A stretch of DNA of 64,000 nt from JBBRYB01 sp038238115 (GTDB lineage Bacteria > Actinomycetota > Actinomycetes > Propionibacteriales > Nocardioidaceae). A program made the translations under genes and the position numbers. The notes under the pieces were generated by a model. It did no database searches. It worked only from the letters and a program-made list of their open reading frames with translations, and had not been told where the DNA came from. Shown one piece after another: positions 57,964-64,000 of the stretch. How positions within the stretch are numbered: position 1 is the first letter of the stretch; each line of letters begins with the position of its first letter. Where the stretch lies: NCBI GenBank assembly GCA_038238115.1, contig JBBRYB010000009.1:1-64000 (forward strand), in the 5' to 3' direction.

Positions 57964-58641
57964 TCACTCGCTGGCCGCGGGCTGCTGCTCGACAGGCGCT
58001 TCCACGGTCTCGCCCTGTGGCTCCTGGTCGGCCACGGCATCTTGGGCATCCACCTGCACGGCTTCGCCTTGGGTGTCCTGCACTCCCGTCGGCTCCACCA
58101 CGGCCGAGTCGGCCCGCGTCGCCTCGTCATCGGTGGTGTCACCCTCGGCCGACACTGCAGCAGTCGAGCCTTCGGAGGACGCCGGTGGGGCGGCTGGCGT
58201 ATTCGCGCCTGACGCCGTTGCGGCTGGCGCGGCCGCGCCCCGCCCACCGGCGGCGGGTCGGCCAGCATGAGCCTGAGGGGTGAACTCGGCCTCAACCAGC
58301 TCAATCACCGCCATGGGGGCGTTGTCACCCTTGCGGGGCCCGATCTTGGTGATGCGGGTGTAACCACCGGGACGGTCCGCGAACCGCGGTCCGATCTCCG
58401 TGAACAACACGTGCACGACCGTCTTGTCGCGGATCACCGACAACACCTGACGGCGGTTGTGCAGATCGCCGTGCTTGGCCTTGGTGATCAGCCGTTCGGC
58501 GTACGGCCGAAGAACACGGGCCTTGGTCTCCGTCGTGGTGATCTTGCCGTGCTCGAACAGATTCGTCGCCAGGTTGGCGAGGATCGCCTTCTGGTGCGCC
58601 GGGCTGCCGCCGAGGCGTGGGCCCTTCCTGGGGGTTGGCAT
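57964..58641 (-). CDS. rplQ: 50S ribosomal protein L17 with long acidic tail
   Basis: A 225-residue protein. Residues 1-120 are the complete L17 fold (PRKGPRLGGSPAHQKAILAN, then GGYTRITKIGPRKGDNAPMA). The remaining 105 residues are Ala/Glu/Asp/Thr/Gln-rich and almost without lysine, whereas L17 is about 120-130 residues in most bacteria. Actinobacterial L17 proteins often have some tail, but this is long. It follows rpoA by 87 nt and is the last gene of the ribosomal cluster, ending just before the palindromic element. Confidence 0.96.
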   Translation of the reverse strand: MPTPRKGPRLGGSPAHQKAILANLATNLFEHGKITTTETKARVLRPYAERLITKAKHGDLHNRRQVLSVIRDKTVVHVLFTEIGPRFADRPGGYTRITKIGPRKGDNAPMAVIELVEAEFTPQAHAGRPAAGGRGAAAPAATASGANTPAAPPASSEGSTAAVSAEGDTTDDEATRADSAVVEPTGVQDTQGEAVQVDAQDAVADQEPQGETVEAPVEQQPAASE

Positions 58642-58728
58642 CTCGTTCTCTCTCTCTTCCGAGCCGTGTCAGGTACTCGAATGGCGAGCTGCGACGGGCG
58701 AAACCCGGTCCAGCCCAGCGAACCAGGG

Positions 58729-59745
58729 TCAGTATTGCTCGTCTTCGGCGTAGCTGGCGTCGTCGTCATCGTCGTACGCGTCGATGACCGTGCTCGGGTC
58801 GAAGCCTGGCGCGCTGTCCTTGAGGCCGAGGCCCATCTCGGCGAGCTTGGCTTTGACCTCGTCGATCGACTTCGAGCCGAAGTTGCGGATGTCGAGCAGG
58901 TCCTGTTCGCTGCGCGACAGCAGTTCGCCGACGGTGTGGATGCCCTCCCGCTTGAGACAGTTGTAGGAACGCACGGTGAGGTTGAGGTCCTCGACCGGCA
59001 GCGCGAGGTCCGCGGCGAGCTGCTCGTCGATGGGTGACGGACCGATGTCGATGCCCTCGGCCTCGACATTGAGCTCACGGGCAAGACCGAAGAGCTCGAC
59101 CAGGGTCTTGCCGGCCGAGGCGAGCGCATCGCGGGGCAGCATCGACGGCTTCGTCTCGACGTCGATGATCAGCCGGTCGAAGTCGGTGCGCTGCTCGACA
59201 CGCGTCGCCTCGACGTTGTACATGACCTTGAGCACGGGCGAGTAGATCGAGTCGACCGGCATCCGGCCGATCTCGGTGTCGCCGGCCTTGTTCTGCACGG
59301 CAGAGACGTAGCCGCGACCACGCTCGACGACGAGCTCCATGTCGAGCTTGCCCTTGTCGTTGAGGGTGGCGAGCACGAGCTCGGTGTTATGCACCTCAAC
59401 ACCGGCCGGTGGCGCGATGTCTGCGGCGGTCACTTCACCGGGACCCTGCTTGCGCAGGTACATGGTGACGGGCTCGTCTTGCTCGGAGGAGACCACGAGC
59501 TGCTTGAGGTTCAAGATCACCTCGGTGACGTCCTCACGCACACCGGGGATTGTCGAGAACTCGTGGAGCACCCCGTCGACACGGATCGAGGTGACGGCCG
59601 CGCCGGGGATCGACGACAGCAAGGTACGACGCAGGGAGTTGCCGAGGGTGTAGCCGAATCCCGGCTCGAGGGGCTCGATCGAGAACCGCGAACGGTGCTC
59701 GCCGGCAACCTCTTCGGACAGGGACGGGCGCTGGGCGATAAGCAC
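58729..59745 (-). CDS. rpoA: RNA polymerase alpha subunit
   Basis: A 338-residue protein. The N-terminal assembly domain has EPLEPGFGYTLGNSLRRTLL. A linker leads to the C-terminal domain (LNLTVRSYNCLKREGIHTVG; SIDEVKAKLAEMGLGLKD) that contacts UP elements and activators. It ends in an acidic DDDDDASYAEDEQY-like tail. The start is a GTG (59743-59745). A small CTGGGG-CTGG-CCCCAG hairpin lies in the 152-nt gap after rpsD. Confidence 0.97.
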   Translation of the reverse strand: MLIAQRPSLSEEVAGEHRSRFSIEPLEPGFGYTLGNSLRRTLLSSIPGAAVTSIRVDGVLHEFSTIPGVREDVTEVILNLKQLVVSSEQDEPVTMYLRKQGPGEVTAADIAPPAGVEVHNTELVLATLNDKGKLDMELVVERGRGYVSAVQNKAGDTEIGRMPVDSIYSPVLKVMYNVEATRVEQRTDFDRLIIDVETKPSMLPRDALASAGKTLVELFGLARELNVEAEGIDIGPSPIDEQLAADLALPVEDLNLTVRSYNCLKREGIHTVGELLSRSEQDLLDIRNFGSKSIDEVKAKLAEMGLGLKDSAPGFDPSTVIDAYDDDDDASYAEDEQY

Positions 59746-59897
59746 AGTAGTTCTTCCTTCCTACGCCACCCGCTATTTGACGGCGTAGATCTGCGAATAG
59801 GTCTCCGCACGGGACGAGCCCTCAAACGACCCGAACACGACGGTGTCTGGGGCTGGCCCCAGTCCTGACCGCGGAGCCGGTTGGCCCCGCTGCCAGG

Positions 59898-60506
59898 TTA
59901 CTTCTTGGAGTAGTACTCGACGATGAGCTGCTCCTGCACCGGTACGTCGATCTGCTGACGCACGGGAAGCTGGTGCACGAGCACACGCATCTTGGTGGTG
60001 ATGACCTCCAGCCAGGCGGGGACGAGCCGCTCGCCGTGGGTCTCCCTGGCGATGATGAACGGCGTCGCCTCCACGGACTTGGCGCGGACGTCGATGACGT
60101 CGTGGGCCGCGACCTGGTAGGACGGGATGTCGACCTTGCGGCCGTTGACCTGGAAGTGGCCGTGCACGACGAGCTGCCGTGCGTGGCGGCGCGTGCGGGC
60201 GAACCCGGCCCGGTAGACCACGTTGTCGAGGCGGGTCTCGAGTAGCTGCAGCAGGTTGTCACCTGTCTTGCCGGTACGACGGCTAGCCTCTTTGTAGTAG
60301 TTGGCGAACTGCTTCTCAAGCACACCGTAGGTGTAGCGCGCCTTCTGCTTCTCGAGCAGCTGGTTGCGGTACTCCGACTCCTTGATCCGGCCGCGGCCGT
60401 GCTGGCCTGGCGGGTAGGGACGGCGCTCGTAGGCCGCGTCTCCACCAATGAGGTCGACCCCCAGGCGGCGCGACTTCTTCGTCATGGGTCCGGTGTAGCG
60501 GGCCAT
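59898..60506 (-). CDS. rpsD: 30S ribosomal protein S4
   Basis: A 202-residue 16S-binding assembly protein. It begins MARYTGPMTKKSRRLGVDL, and the S4 RNA-binding domain reads RLDNVVYRAGFARTRRHARQ with HFQVNGRKVDIPSYQV. The N-terminal zinc-binding cysteines of some S4 proteins are absent (Cys-minus form). It lies 30 nt after rpsK. Confidence 0.97.
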   Translation of the reverse strand: MARYTGPMTKKSRRLGVDLIGGDAAYERRPYPPGQHGRGRIKESEYRNQLLEKQKARYTYGVLEKQFANYYKEASRRTGKTGDNLLQLLETRLDNVVYRAGFARTRRHARQLVVHGHFQVNGRKVDIPSYQVAAHDVIDVRAKSVEATPFIIARETHGERLVPAWLEVITTKMRVLVHQLPVRQQIDVPVQEQLIVEYYSKK

Positions 60507-60536
60507 GGGTGATCAGTCTCCTTCTCGGGCTCGGGG

Positions 60537-60941
60537 TCAGACGCGGGGCCGCTTGGGGGGGCGGCATCCGTTGTGTGGGCTCGGCGTGACGTCTTGGATG
60601 GTTCCGACCTCCAGGCCGACAGCACCCAGCGAACGGATCGCGGTCTCACGGCCGGAGCCGGGACCCTTGACGAAGACGTCGATCTTCTTCATGCCGTGCT
60701 CCATCGCCCGACGCCCGGCGGCTTCGGCAGCCATCTGGGCGGCGAAGGGGGTGGACTTGCGCGAGCCCTTGAAGCCGACTGTCCCGGCACTGGCCCACGA
60801 GATCACCCCACCGGTGGGGTCGGTGATCGTGACGATTGTGTTGTTGAACGTGCTCTTGATGTGGGCATGGCCCGCTGCGACGTTCTTCTTCTCCTTGCGG
60901 CGAACCTTCTTGGCGCCGGCCTGGCGGCTCTTGGGAGGCAT
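60537..60941 (-). CDS. rpsK: 30S ribosomal protein S11
   Basis: A 134-residue protein with HIKSTFNNTIVTITDPTGGV and GSGRETAIRSLGAVGLEVGT, ending TPSPHNGCRPPKRPRV, the invariant S11 C-terminus where isoaspartate can form (the PHNG site). It lies 72 nt after rpsM in the standard order. Confidence 0.97.
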   Translation of the reverse strand: MPPKSRQAGAKKVRRKEKKNVAAGHAHIKSTFNNTIVTITDPTGGVISWASAGTVGFKGSRKSTPFAAQMAAEAAGRRAMEHGMKKIDVFVKGPGSGRETAIRSLGAVGLEVGTIQDVTPSPHNGCRPPKRPRV

Positions 60942-61013
60942 AGCACTAACTCCTGACGAGAGAACTGGAAGGTCGAACCGAAGGCGATGCGGTCACCGGC
61001 ACCGCACAGACGA

Positions 61014-61391
61014 TCACTTGCCGACCTTCTTCCGGCCGGCGACGGTGCGTTTGGGCCCCTTGCGCGTGCGCGCGTTGGTCTTGGTGCGCTGGCCGCGCAC
61101 GGGCAGACCCTGGCGGTGCCTGCGCCCCTGGTAGCTGCCGATCTCCACCTTGCGGCGGATGTCGGCGGTCACCTCACGGCGAAGGTCACCTTCGACCTGG
61201 AAGTTGGCCTCGATGTAGTCACGAAGCCTGACCAGCTCCTCGTCGCCCAGCTGGTGCACGCGCGAGTCGGGGCTGACCCCGGTGGCGCCGAGCAGCTCGT
61301 GGGCACGAGTCTTGCCGATTCCGAATATGTAGGTAAGCGCGACCTCGATGCGCTTGTCGCGCGGGAGGTCGACACCGACGAGGCGTGCCAT
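61014..61391 (-). CDS. rpsM: 30S ribosomal protein S13
   Basis: A 125-residue protein. MARLVGVDLPRDKRIEVALT, YIFGIGKTRAHELL and QGLPVRGQRTKTNARTRKGP are the S13 blocks; the basic tail contacts tRNAs in the small subunit. The 180-nt gap to rpmJ contains a CCCCGG-CC-TTCG-GT-CCGGGG hairpin at 61483-61502. Confidence 0.97.
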   Translation of the reverse strand: MARLVGVDLPRDKRIEVALTYIFGIGKTRAHELLGATGVSPDSRVHQLGDEELVRLRDYIEANFQVEGDLRREVTADIRRKVEIGSYQGRRHRQGLPVRGQRTKTNARTRKGPKRTVAGRKKVGK

Positions 61392-61571
61392 CGTGGCGAT
61401 GTACCTTTCAGTTGGACGAAGGTCTCTTGCGCGCCGCGTCCCTGCCTGGCTCTTGCGACAGCTTCGTCGCGGAGTGGCAAGGCCCCGGCCTTCGGTCCGG
61501 GGGTGACATCGACGTCCACCTCTCGGTGGGTGACGACGAGCGGTCGCGCTGAATCGTTCTGTGGTCTGCGA

Positions 61572-61685
61572 TCAGCCCTGCCGCTGTTTGTGGCGTGGGT
61601 TCTCGCAGATCACCATGACCCGCCCGTTACGGCGGATCACCTTGCACTTGTCACAGATCTTCTTGACGCTCGGGTTGACCTTCAT
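61572..61685 (-). CDS. rpmJ: 50S ribosomal protein L36
   Basis: A 37-residue protein, too short for the usual length filter: MKVNPSVKKICDKCKVIRRN, then GRVMVICENPRHKQRQG. The zinc ribbon ligands CX2C...C...H are all present, so this is the zinc-binding form. It lies between infA and rpsM as expected. Confidence 0.97.
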   Translation of the reverse strand: MKVNPSVKKICDKCKVIRRNGRVMVICENPRHKQRQG

Positions 61686-61771
61686 CGAGCTCTCCAGGTG
61701 GGCTTGGTGCACTCCATCGATGAGACGCGTGCGTCAAGCGGGGTGGACGGTTGGCTAGGACTGCTGGCAGA

Positions 61772-61993
61772 TCACTTGTACCGGTAGACGATGCGTCCAC
61801 GGGTGAGGTCGTACGGCGACAGCTCCACGACGACGCGGTCCTCAGGAAGGATCCGGATGTAGTGCTGACGCATCTTGCCGCTGATGTGGGCGAGAACCTT
61901 GTGACCATTGTTGAGCTCGACCCTGAACATGGCGTTCGGGAGCGCCTCGACGATGGTGCCCTCGATCTCGATGACCCCTTCCTTCTTCGGCAT
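61772..61993 (-). CDS. infA: Translation initiation factor IF-1
   Basis: A 73-residue OB-fold protein: MPKKEGVIEIEGTIVEALPN, then FRVELNNGHKVLAHISGKMR, ending SPYDLTRGRIVYRYK. The ATG is preceded by GGAGGAT. It heads this ribosomal cluster. The adk and map genes that usually precede it in actinobacteria are missing; DUF2630 and an amidase lie upstream instead. Confidence 0.97.
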   Translation of the reverse strand: MPKKEGVIEIEGTIVEALPNAMFRVELNNGHKVLAHISGKMRQHYIRILPEDRVVVELSPYDLTRGRIVYRYK

Positions 61994-62150
61994 ATCCTCC
62001 GCAATCTGTAACAGTGTGGGTGGTGACCTGGTGGGCGATACCGTTCCCGCGGCGCAGCAGCATGCAGCGATGTTGGGCACAGCAAGACGGACCCGGAACG
62101 GGCCGACCCCCAAGTTTACGTCGGACCAGGGGGAAAACCGAAATTGGGCT

Positions 62151-62399
62151 TCAGCCCTCGTAGTTCTCAACCACCCGGTCGGGGCGAGTCTCGGCGGCCT
62201 CCGGGTCCTCGCCGAACTCGCGGCGGGCATCACGCTGTCGCAGCAGGTCCCAGGACTGGTCGAGCTCCGTCTCGATCTGGCGGAGCCGGGCATGCTCGGT
62301 TTCCGGGTCGATCTCGTGGTCGGAGAGCTTGCGCCGCAGCTCACGCTCCTCGTCGACGAGCTCGCTGATGTGCTCTCGGATCCTCCGGTCTTCGACCAT
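62151..62399 (-). CDS. DUF2630 family protein
   Basis: An 82-residue soluble, highly charged protein, mostly coiled-coil helix. REHISELVDEERELRRKLSD and ELDQSWDLLRQRDARREFGE match DUF2630, a small actinobacterial family of unknown function. The ATG start at 62399 has no competitor. It lies 157 nt upstream of infA on the same strand. Confidence 0.82.
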   Translation of the reverse strand: MVEDRRIREHISELVDEERELRRKLSDHEIDPETEHARLRQIETELDQSWDLLRQRDARREFGEDPEAAETRPDRVVENYEG

Positions 62400-62419
62400 C
62401 TGACCAGCCTACGCCGCGG

Positions 62420-62645
62420 TCAGCGACTCGGCTCGGCGCGCGCGAACGTCAGCGTCTCTCCTCGCGCTCCGCCCATCCAGATGTCCTGGCATGCCGCCGC
62501 CCGACAACGGCAGCGCGTCCCAAACAGCGCCAACGACAGCGCGCAGGTCGTGGTGCGTTCGCGGTGCGAGGCGCCTCATCGTCGAGCAGTACGGCGATGC
62601 AGGAGACGCCTCGGGTCTCGAGGCGCACACGGATGTGGCGGCCAT
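62420..62645 (-). pseudogene. DUF3830 remnant with frameshifts and internal deletion
   Basis: Frames must be changed to read it. Bases just after the ATG at 62645 (behind a strong AGGAGG) give HIRVRLETRGVSCIAVLLDD and EAPRT in one frame. A second frame gives AVVGAVWDALPLSGGG. A third gives AAACQDIWMGGARGETLTFA and RAEPSR to a TGA at 62420. These are the start and the end of a DUF3830 protein as I remember the family; the central hundred or so residues are missing. It sits 31 nt after the amidase stop, matching an amidase-DUF3830 operon. The rest of 62400-62676 holds nothing else. Confidence 0.62.
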
Positions 62646-62676
62646 GAGGTTCCTCCTGGGTCGGAGGGTTCGCCGG

Positions 62677-64000
62677 TCAGATTCGGGCCGACTGCCCTGC
62701 CACCGTCGGCACGCGGCGTCCCCAGCCGGTGCGCGCCTCGTAGCAGCGACCGGCGCGCAGCACGAGGGCGTCGCTGTGTCGGGGTCCGACCACCTGCAGC
62801 CCCACCGGACGGTCGTCGCCGGTGAAGCCGCAGGGAACGCTCAGCGCGGGCTGCTGTGTCAGGTTGAACGGATAGGTGTACGGTGTCCAGCTCGTCCACC
62901 AGCCAGATTGCCAACCGTGCGGGGCGTCGCAGCCCACCGCGAAGGCCGCGATCGGCGTCGTCGGCGTGACCAGCAGGTCATACGTCTCGTGGAACCGCCC
63001 CATCCGCAGGCCGAGATCCATCCGCACCGCCGTCGCGTCCAGAAACTCCGAGGCGGAGATCTGCCGCCCCAGCTCGACCGCGCGCCGCAGCCCGGGGTCG
63101 AGCTGGTCGAGCGCATCGTCACCATAGCGCTCGAGGAGCTTCGCCGCCCCGGCGAACCAGAGCACGTGGAAAGCCTCGACCGGGTCGTCGAAACCGGGAT
63201 CCACCTCCTCGACCTTCGCGCCCGCCTCGGCCAACACCGCCACCGAGGCACGCACCAAGGCCTCGACCTCCCGGTCGTTTGAGCCGACGCCGAGGTTCGC
63301 AGAGAAGGCGACCCGAACCCCGTCAACCCCTTCGTCCAGGCCGTCGAGGAAGGAGCCCGCGGGAGTCGGCATCGAGGACCAGTCGCGCGCGTCGAAGCCG
63401 GTCAGCACGACGAGCAGGGCGGCCGCGTCGGTGACGGTCCGCGTCATCGGTCCTGCGTGCGACAGCGTCCCGAACGGGCTGGGCGGGTACACCGGCACCA
63501 GACCGTACGTCGGCTTGAGTGCGACGGTGCCGGTGAAGGAGGCCGGAATCCGGACCGAGCCGCCACCGTCGGTCCCGACCGACGCAGCTCCCATGCCGAG
63601 TCCGACAGCTGACGCACTGCCACCGCTGGAGCCGCCCGACGTCAGGTGCGCACCCCACGGGTTGCCGGTGGCCCCCTGCCGAAGCGAGTCCGTCACTGCC
63701 TTCCAGGCGAACTCCGGCGTCGTGGTCTTGCCGAGCAGCACCGCGCCGCCCTCGCGCAGCCGCGCGACTGCAGGCGCGTCCTCGTGCCACGGACCGGAGG
63801 CGTCGATGAGTCGGGTGCCGCGCAGGGTCGGCCAGCCCCTTGTCAGCAAGATGTCCTTGATCGACATCGGTACGCCGTCGACCGGCCCGAGCGGCTGTCC
63901 CGCGCCCCACCGCTCCTCGGAGCGGCGTGCGGAGGTCAGGGCACCCTCGACGTCCACCAGGACGTACGCGTTGACGCGGTCGTCGTAGGCCGCGATCGCG
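62677..64000 (-). CDS. Amidase (amidase-signature family), N-terminus beyond the window
   Basis: At least 441 residues, open to the right edge. The Ser-cisSer-Lys triad is visible: Lys in GVPMSIKDILLT, then TSGGSSGGSASAVGLGMGA and GTDGGGSVRIPASFTG. The C-terminal part has NLTQQPALSVPCGFTGDDRP and GLQVVGPRHSD, as in GatA-like amidases. It lacks gatB/gatC neighbours and so is probably a catabolic amidase. The DUF3830 remnant follows it. Confidence 0.9.
   Translation of the reverse strand, partial: AIAAYDDRVNAYVLVDVEGALTSARRSEERWGAGQPLGPVDGVPMSIKDILLTRGWPTLRGTRLIDASGPWHEDAPAVARLREGGAVLLGKTTTPEFAWKAVTDSLRQGATGNPWGAHLTSGGSSGGSASAVGLGMGAASVGTDGGGSVRIPASFTGTVALKPTYGLVPVYPPSPFGTLSHAGPMTRTVTDAAALLVVLTGFDARDWSSMPTPAGSFLDGLDEGVDGVRVAFSANLGVGSNDREVEALVRASVAVLAEAGAKVEEVDPGFDDPVEAFHVLWFAGAAKLLERYGDDALDQLDPGLRRAVELGRQISASEFLDATAVRMDLGLRMGRFHETYDLLVTPTTPIAAFAVGCDAPHGWQSGWWTSWTPYTYPFNLTQQPALSVPCGFTGDDRPVGLQVVGPRHSDALVLRAGRCYEARTGWGRRVPTVAGQSARI

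Noticed and set aside
59847..59862. Terminator between rpsD and rpoA
   Set aside because: CTGGGG-CTGG-CCCCAG is only a 6-bp stem without a U-tract inside an essential co-transcribed cluster; left as a note under rpoA.

Overview
The window is about 70% GC by eye, uses GTG and occasional TTG starts freely, and keeps a gene order I recognise from actinobacteria. On the minus strand, reading from high to low coordinate, it runs infA-rpmJ-rpsM-rpsK-rpsD-rpoA-rplQ, truA, rplM-rpsI-glmM, acpS-nnrD-alr-tsaE-tsaB-rimI-tsaD, groES-groEL, sigD-type sigma factor/anti-sigma, guaB-guaB3, guaA. This is the order of the Mycobacterium tuberculosis Rv3462c-Rv3396c interval. An HNH/DUF222 endonuclease start at the left edge, plus DUF2630, DUF389 and DUF1360 genes, make a Nocardioidaceae-like member of the Propionibacteriales my best guess (moderate confidence, from memory only). 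Chromosomal housekeeping DNA dominates. I see no prophage, plasmid backbone, CRISPR array, rRNA or tRNA gene.

Layout. 0-7.7 kb is accessory: an HNH gene fragment, an IS1380-type transposase remnant, then a histidine kinase divergent from a tightly overlapping four-gene unit (UPF0104 membrane protein, GT4 glycosyltransferase, PIG-L deacetylase, OmpR regulator), a broken SDR gene, an aldo/keto reductase and an orphan DNA methyltransferase. 7.7-17 kb holds guaA, gabD2, a secreted M4 metalloprotease, kynU, a flavodoxin-like gene and a tadE/tadG pair. 17-24.6 kb holds a nitrilase, guaB3, guaB, the anti-sigma/sigma pair and groES-groEL under two CIRCE operators. 24.6-35.3 kb holds a GH3 lipoprotein, a PucR regulator, and the acpS-to-tsaD operon linking cell-wall D-alanine supply to tRNA t6A synthesis. 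35.3-44.1 kb holds coaA, a NarL-type two-component pair, small secreted and membrane genes, and glmM-rpsI-rplM. 44.4-55 kb holds gltA, nagA with a decayed nag neighbourhood, an ABC-F protein, a flavin disulfide reductase, UbiA and truA. 55-64 kb holds folE with a divergent cysteine-rich regulator, a BphA4-type reductase, the rplQ-to-infA ribosomal cluster, DUF2630, a DUF3830 remnant and a truncated amidase.

What stands out is mostly between genes. (1) Two roughly 80-nt palindromic elements at 46.2 and 57.9 kb, both between convergent genes, share sequence and show a paired compensatory indel in an inner stem. (2) A 47-nt REP-like hairpin family occurs four times; one copy abuts the glmM stop codon and one lies inside a membrane-protein ORF. 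(3) The groES promoter sits between two CIRCE operators, followed upstream by 78-bp tandem repeats that each carry a CIRCE half-site, and by a perfect 14-bp inverted repeat. (4) Several broken genes can be read only by changing frame: IS1380 transposase, SDR, ECF sigma, DUF1360, NAG kinase/GH3 and DUF3830. Among proteins, the GNAT-TsaE fusion and the two-component-flanked GT4/PIG-L/UPF0104 cassette are the most unusual. All assignments are from reading motifs and remembered families; no database search was run.
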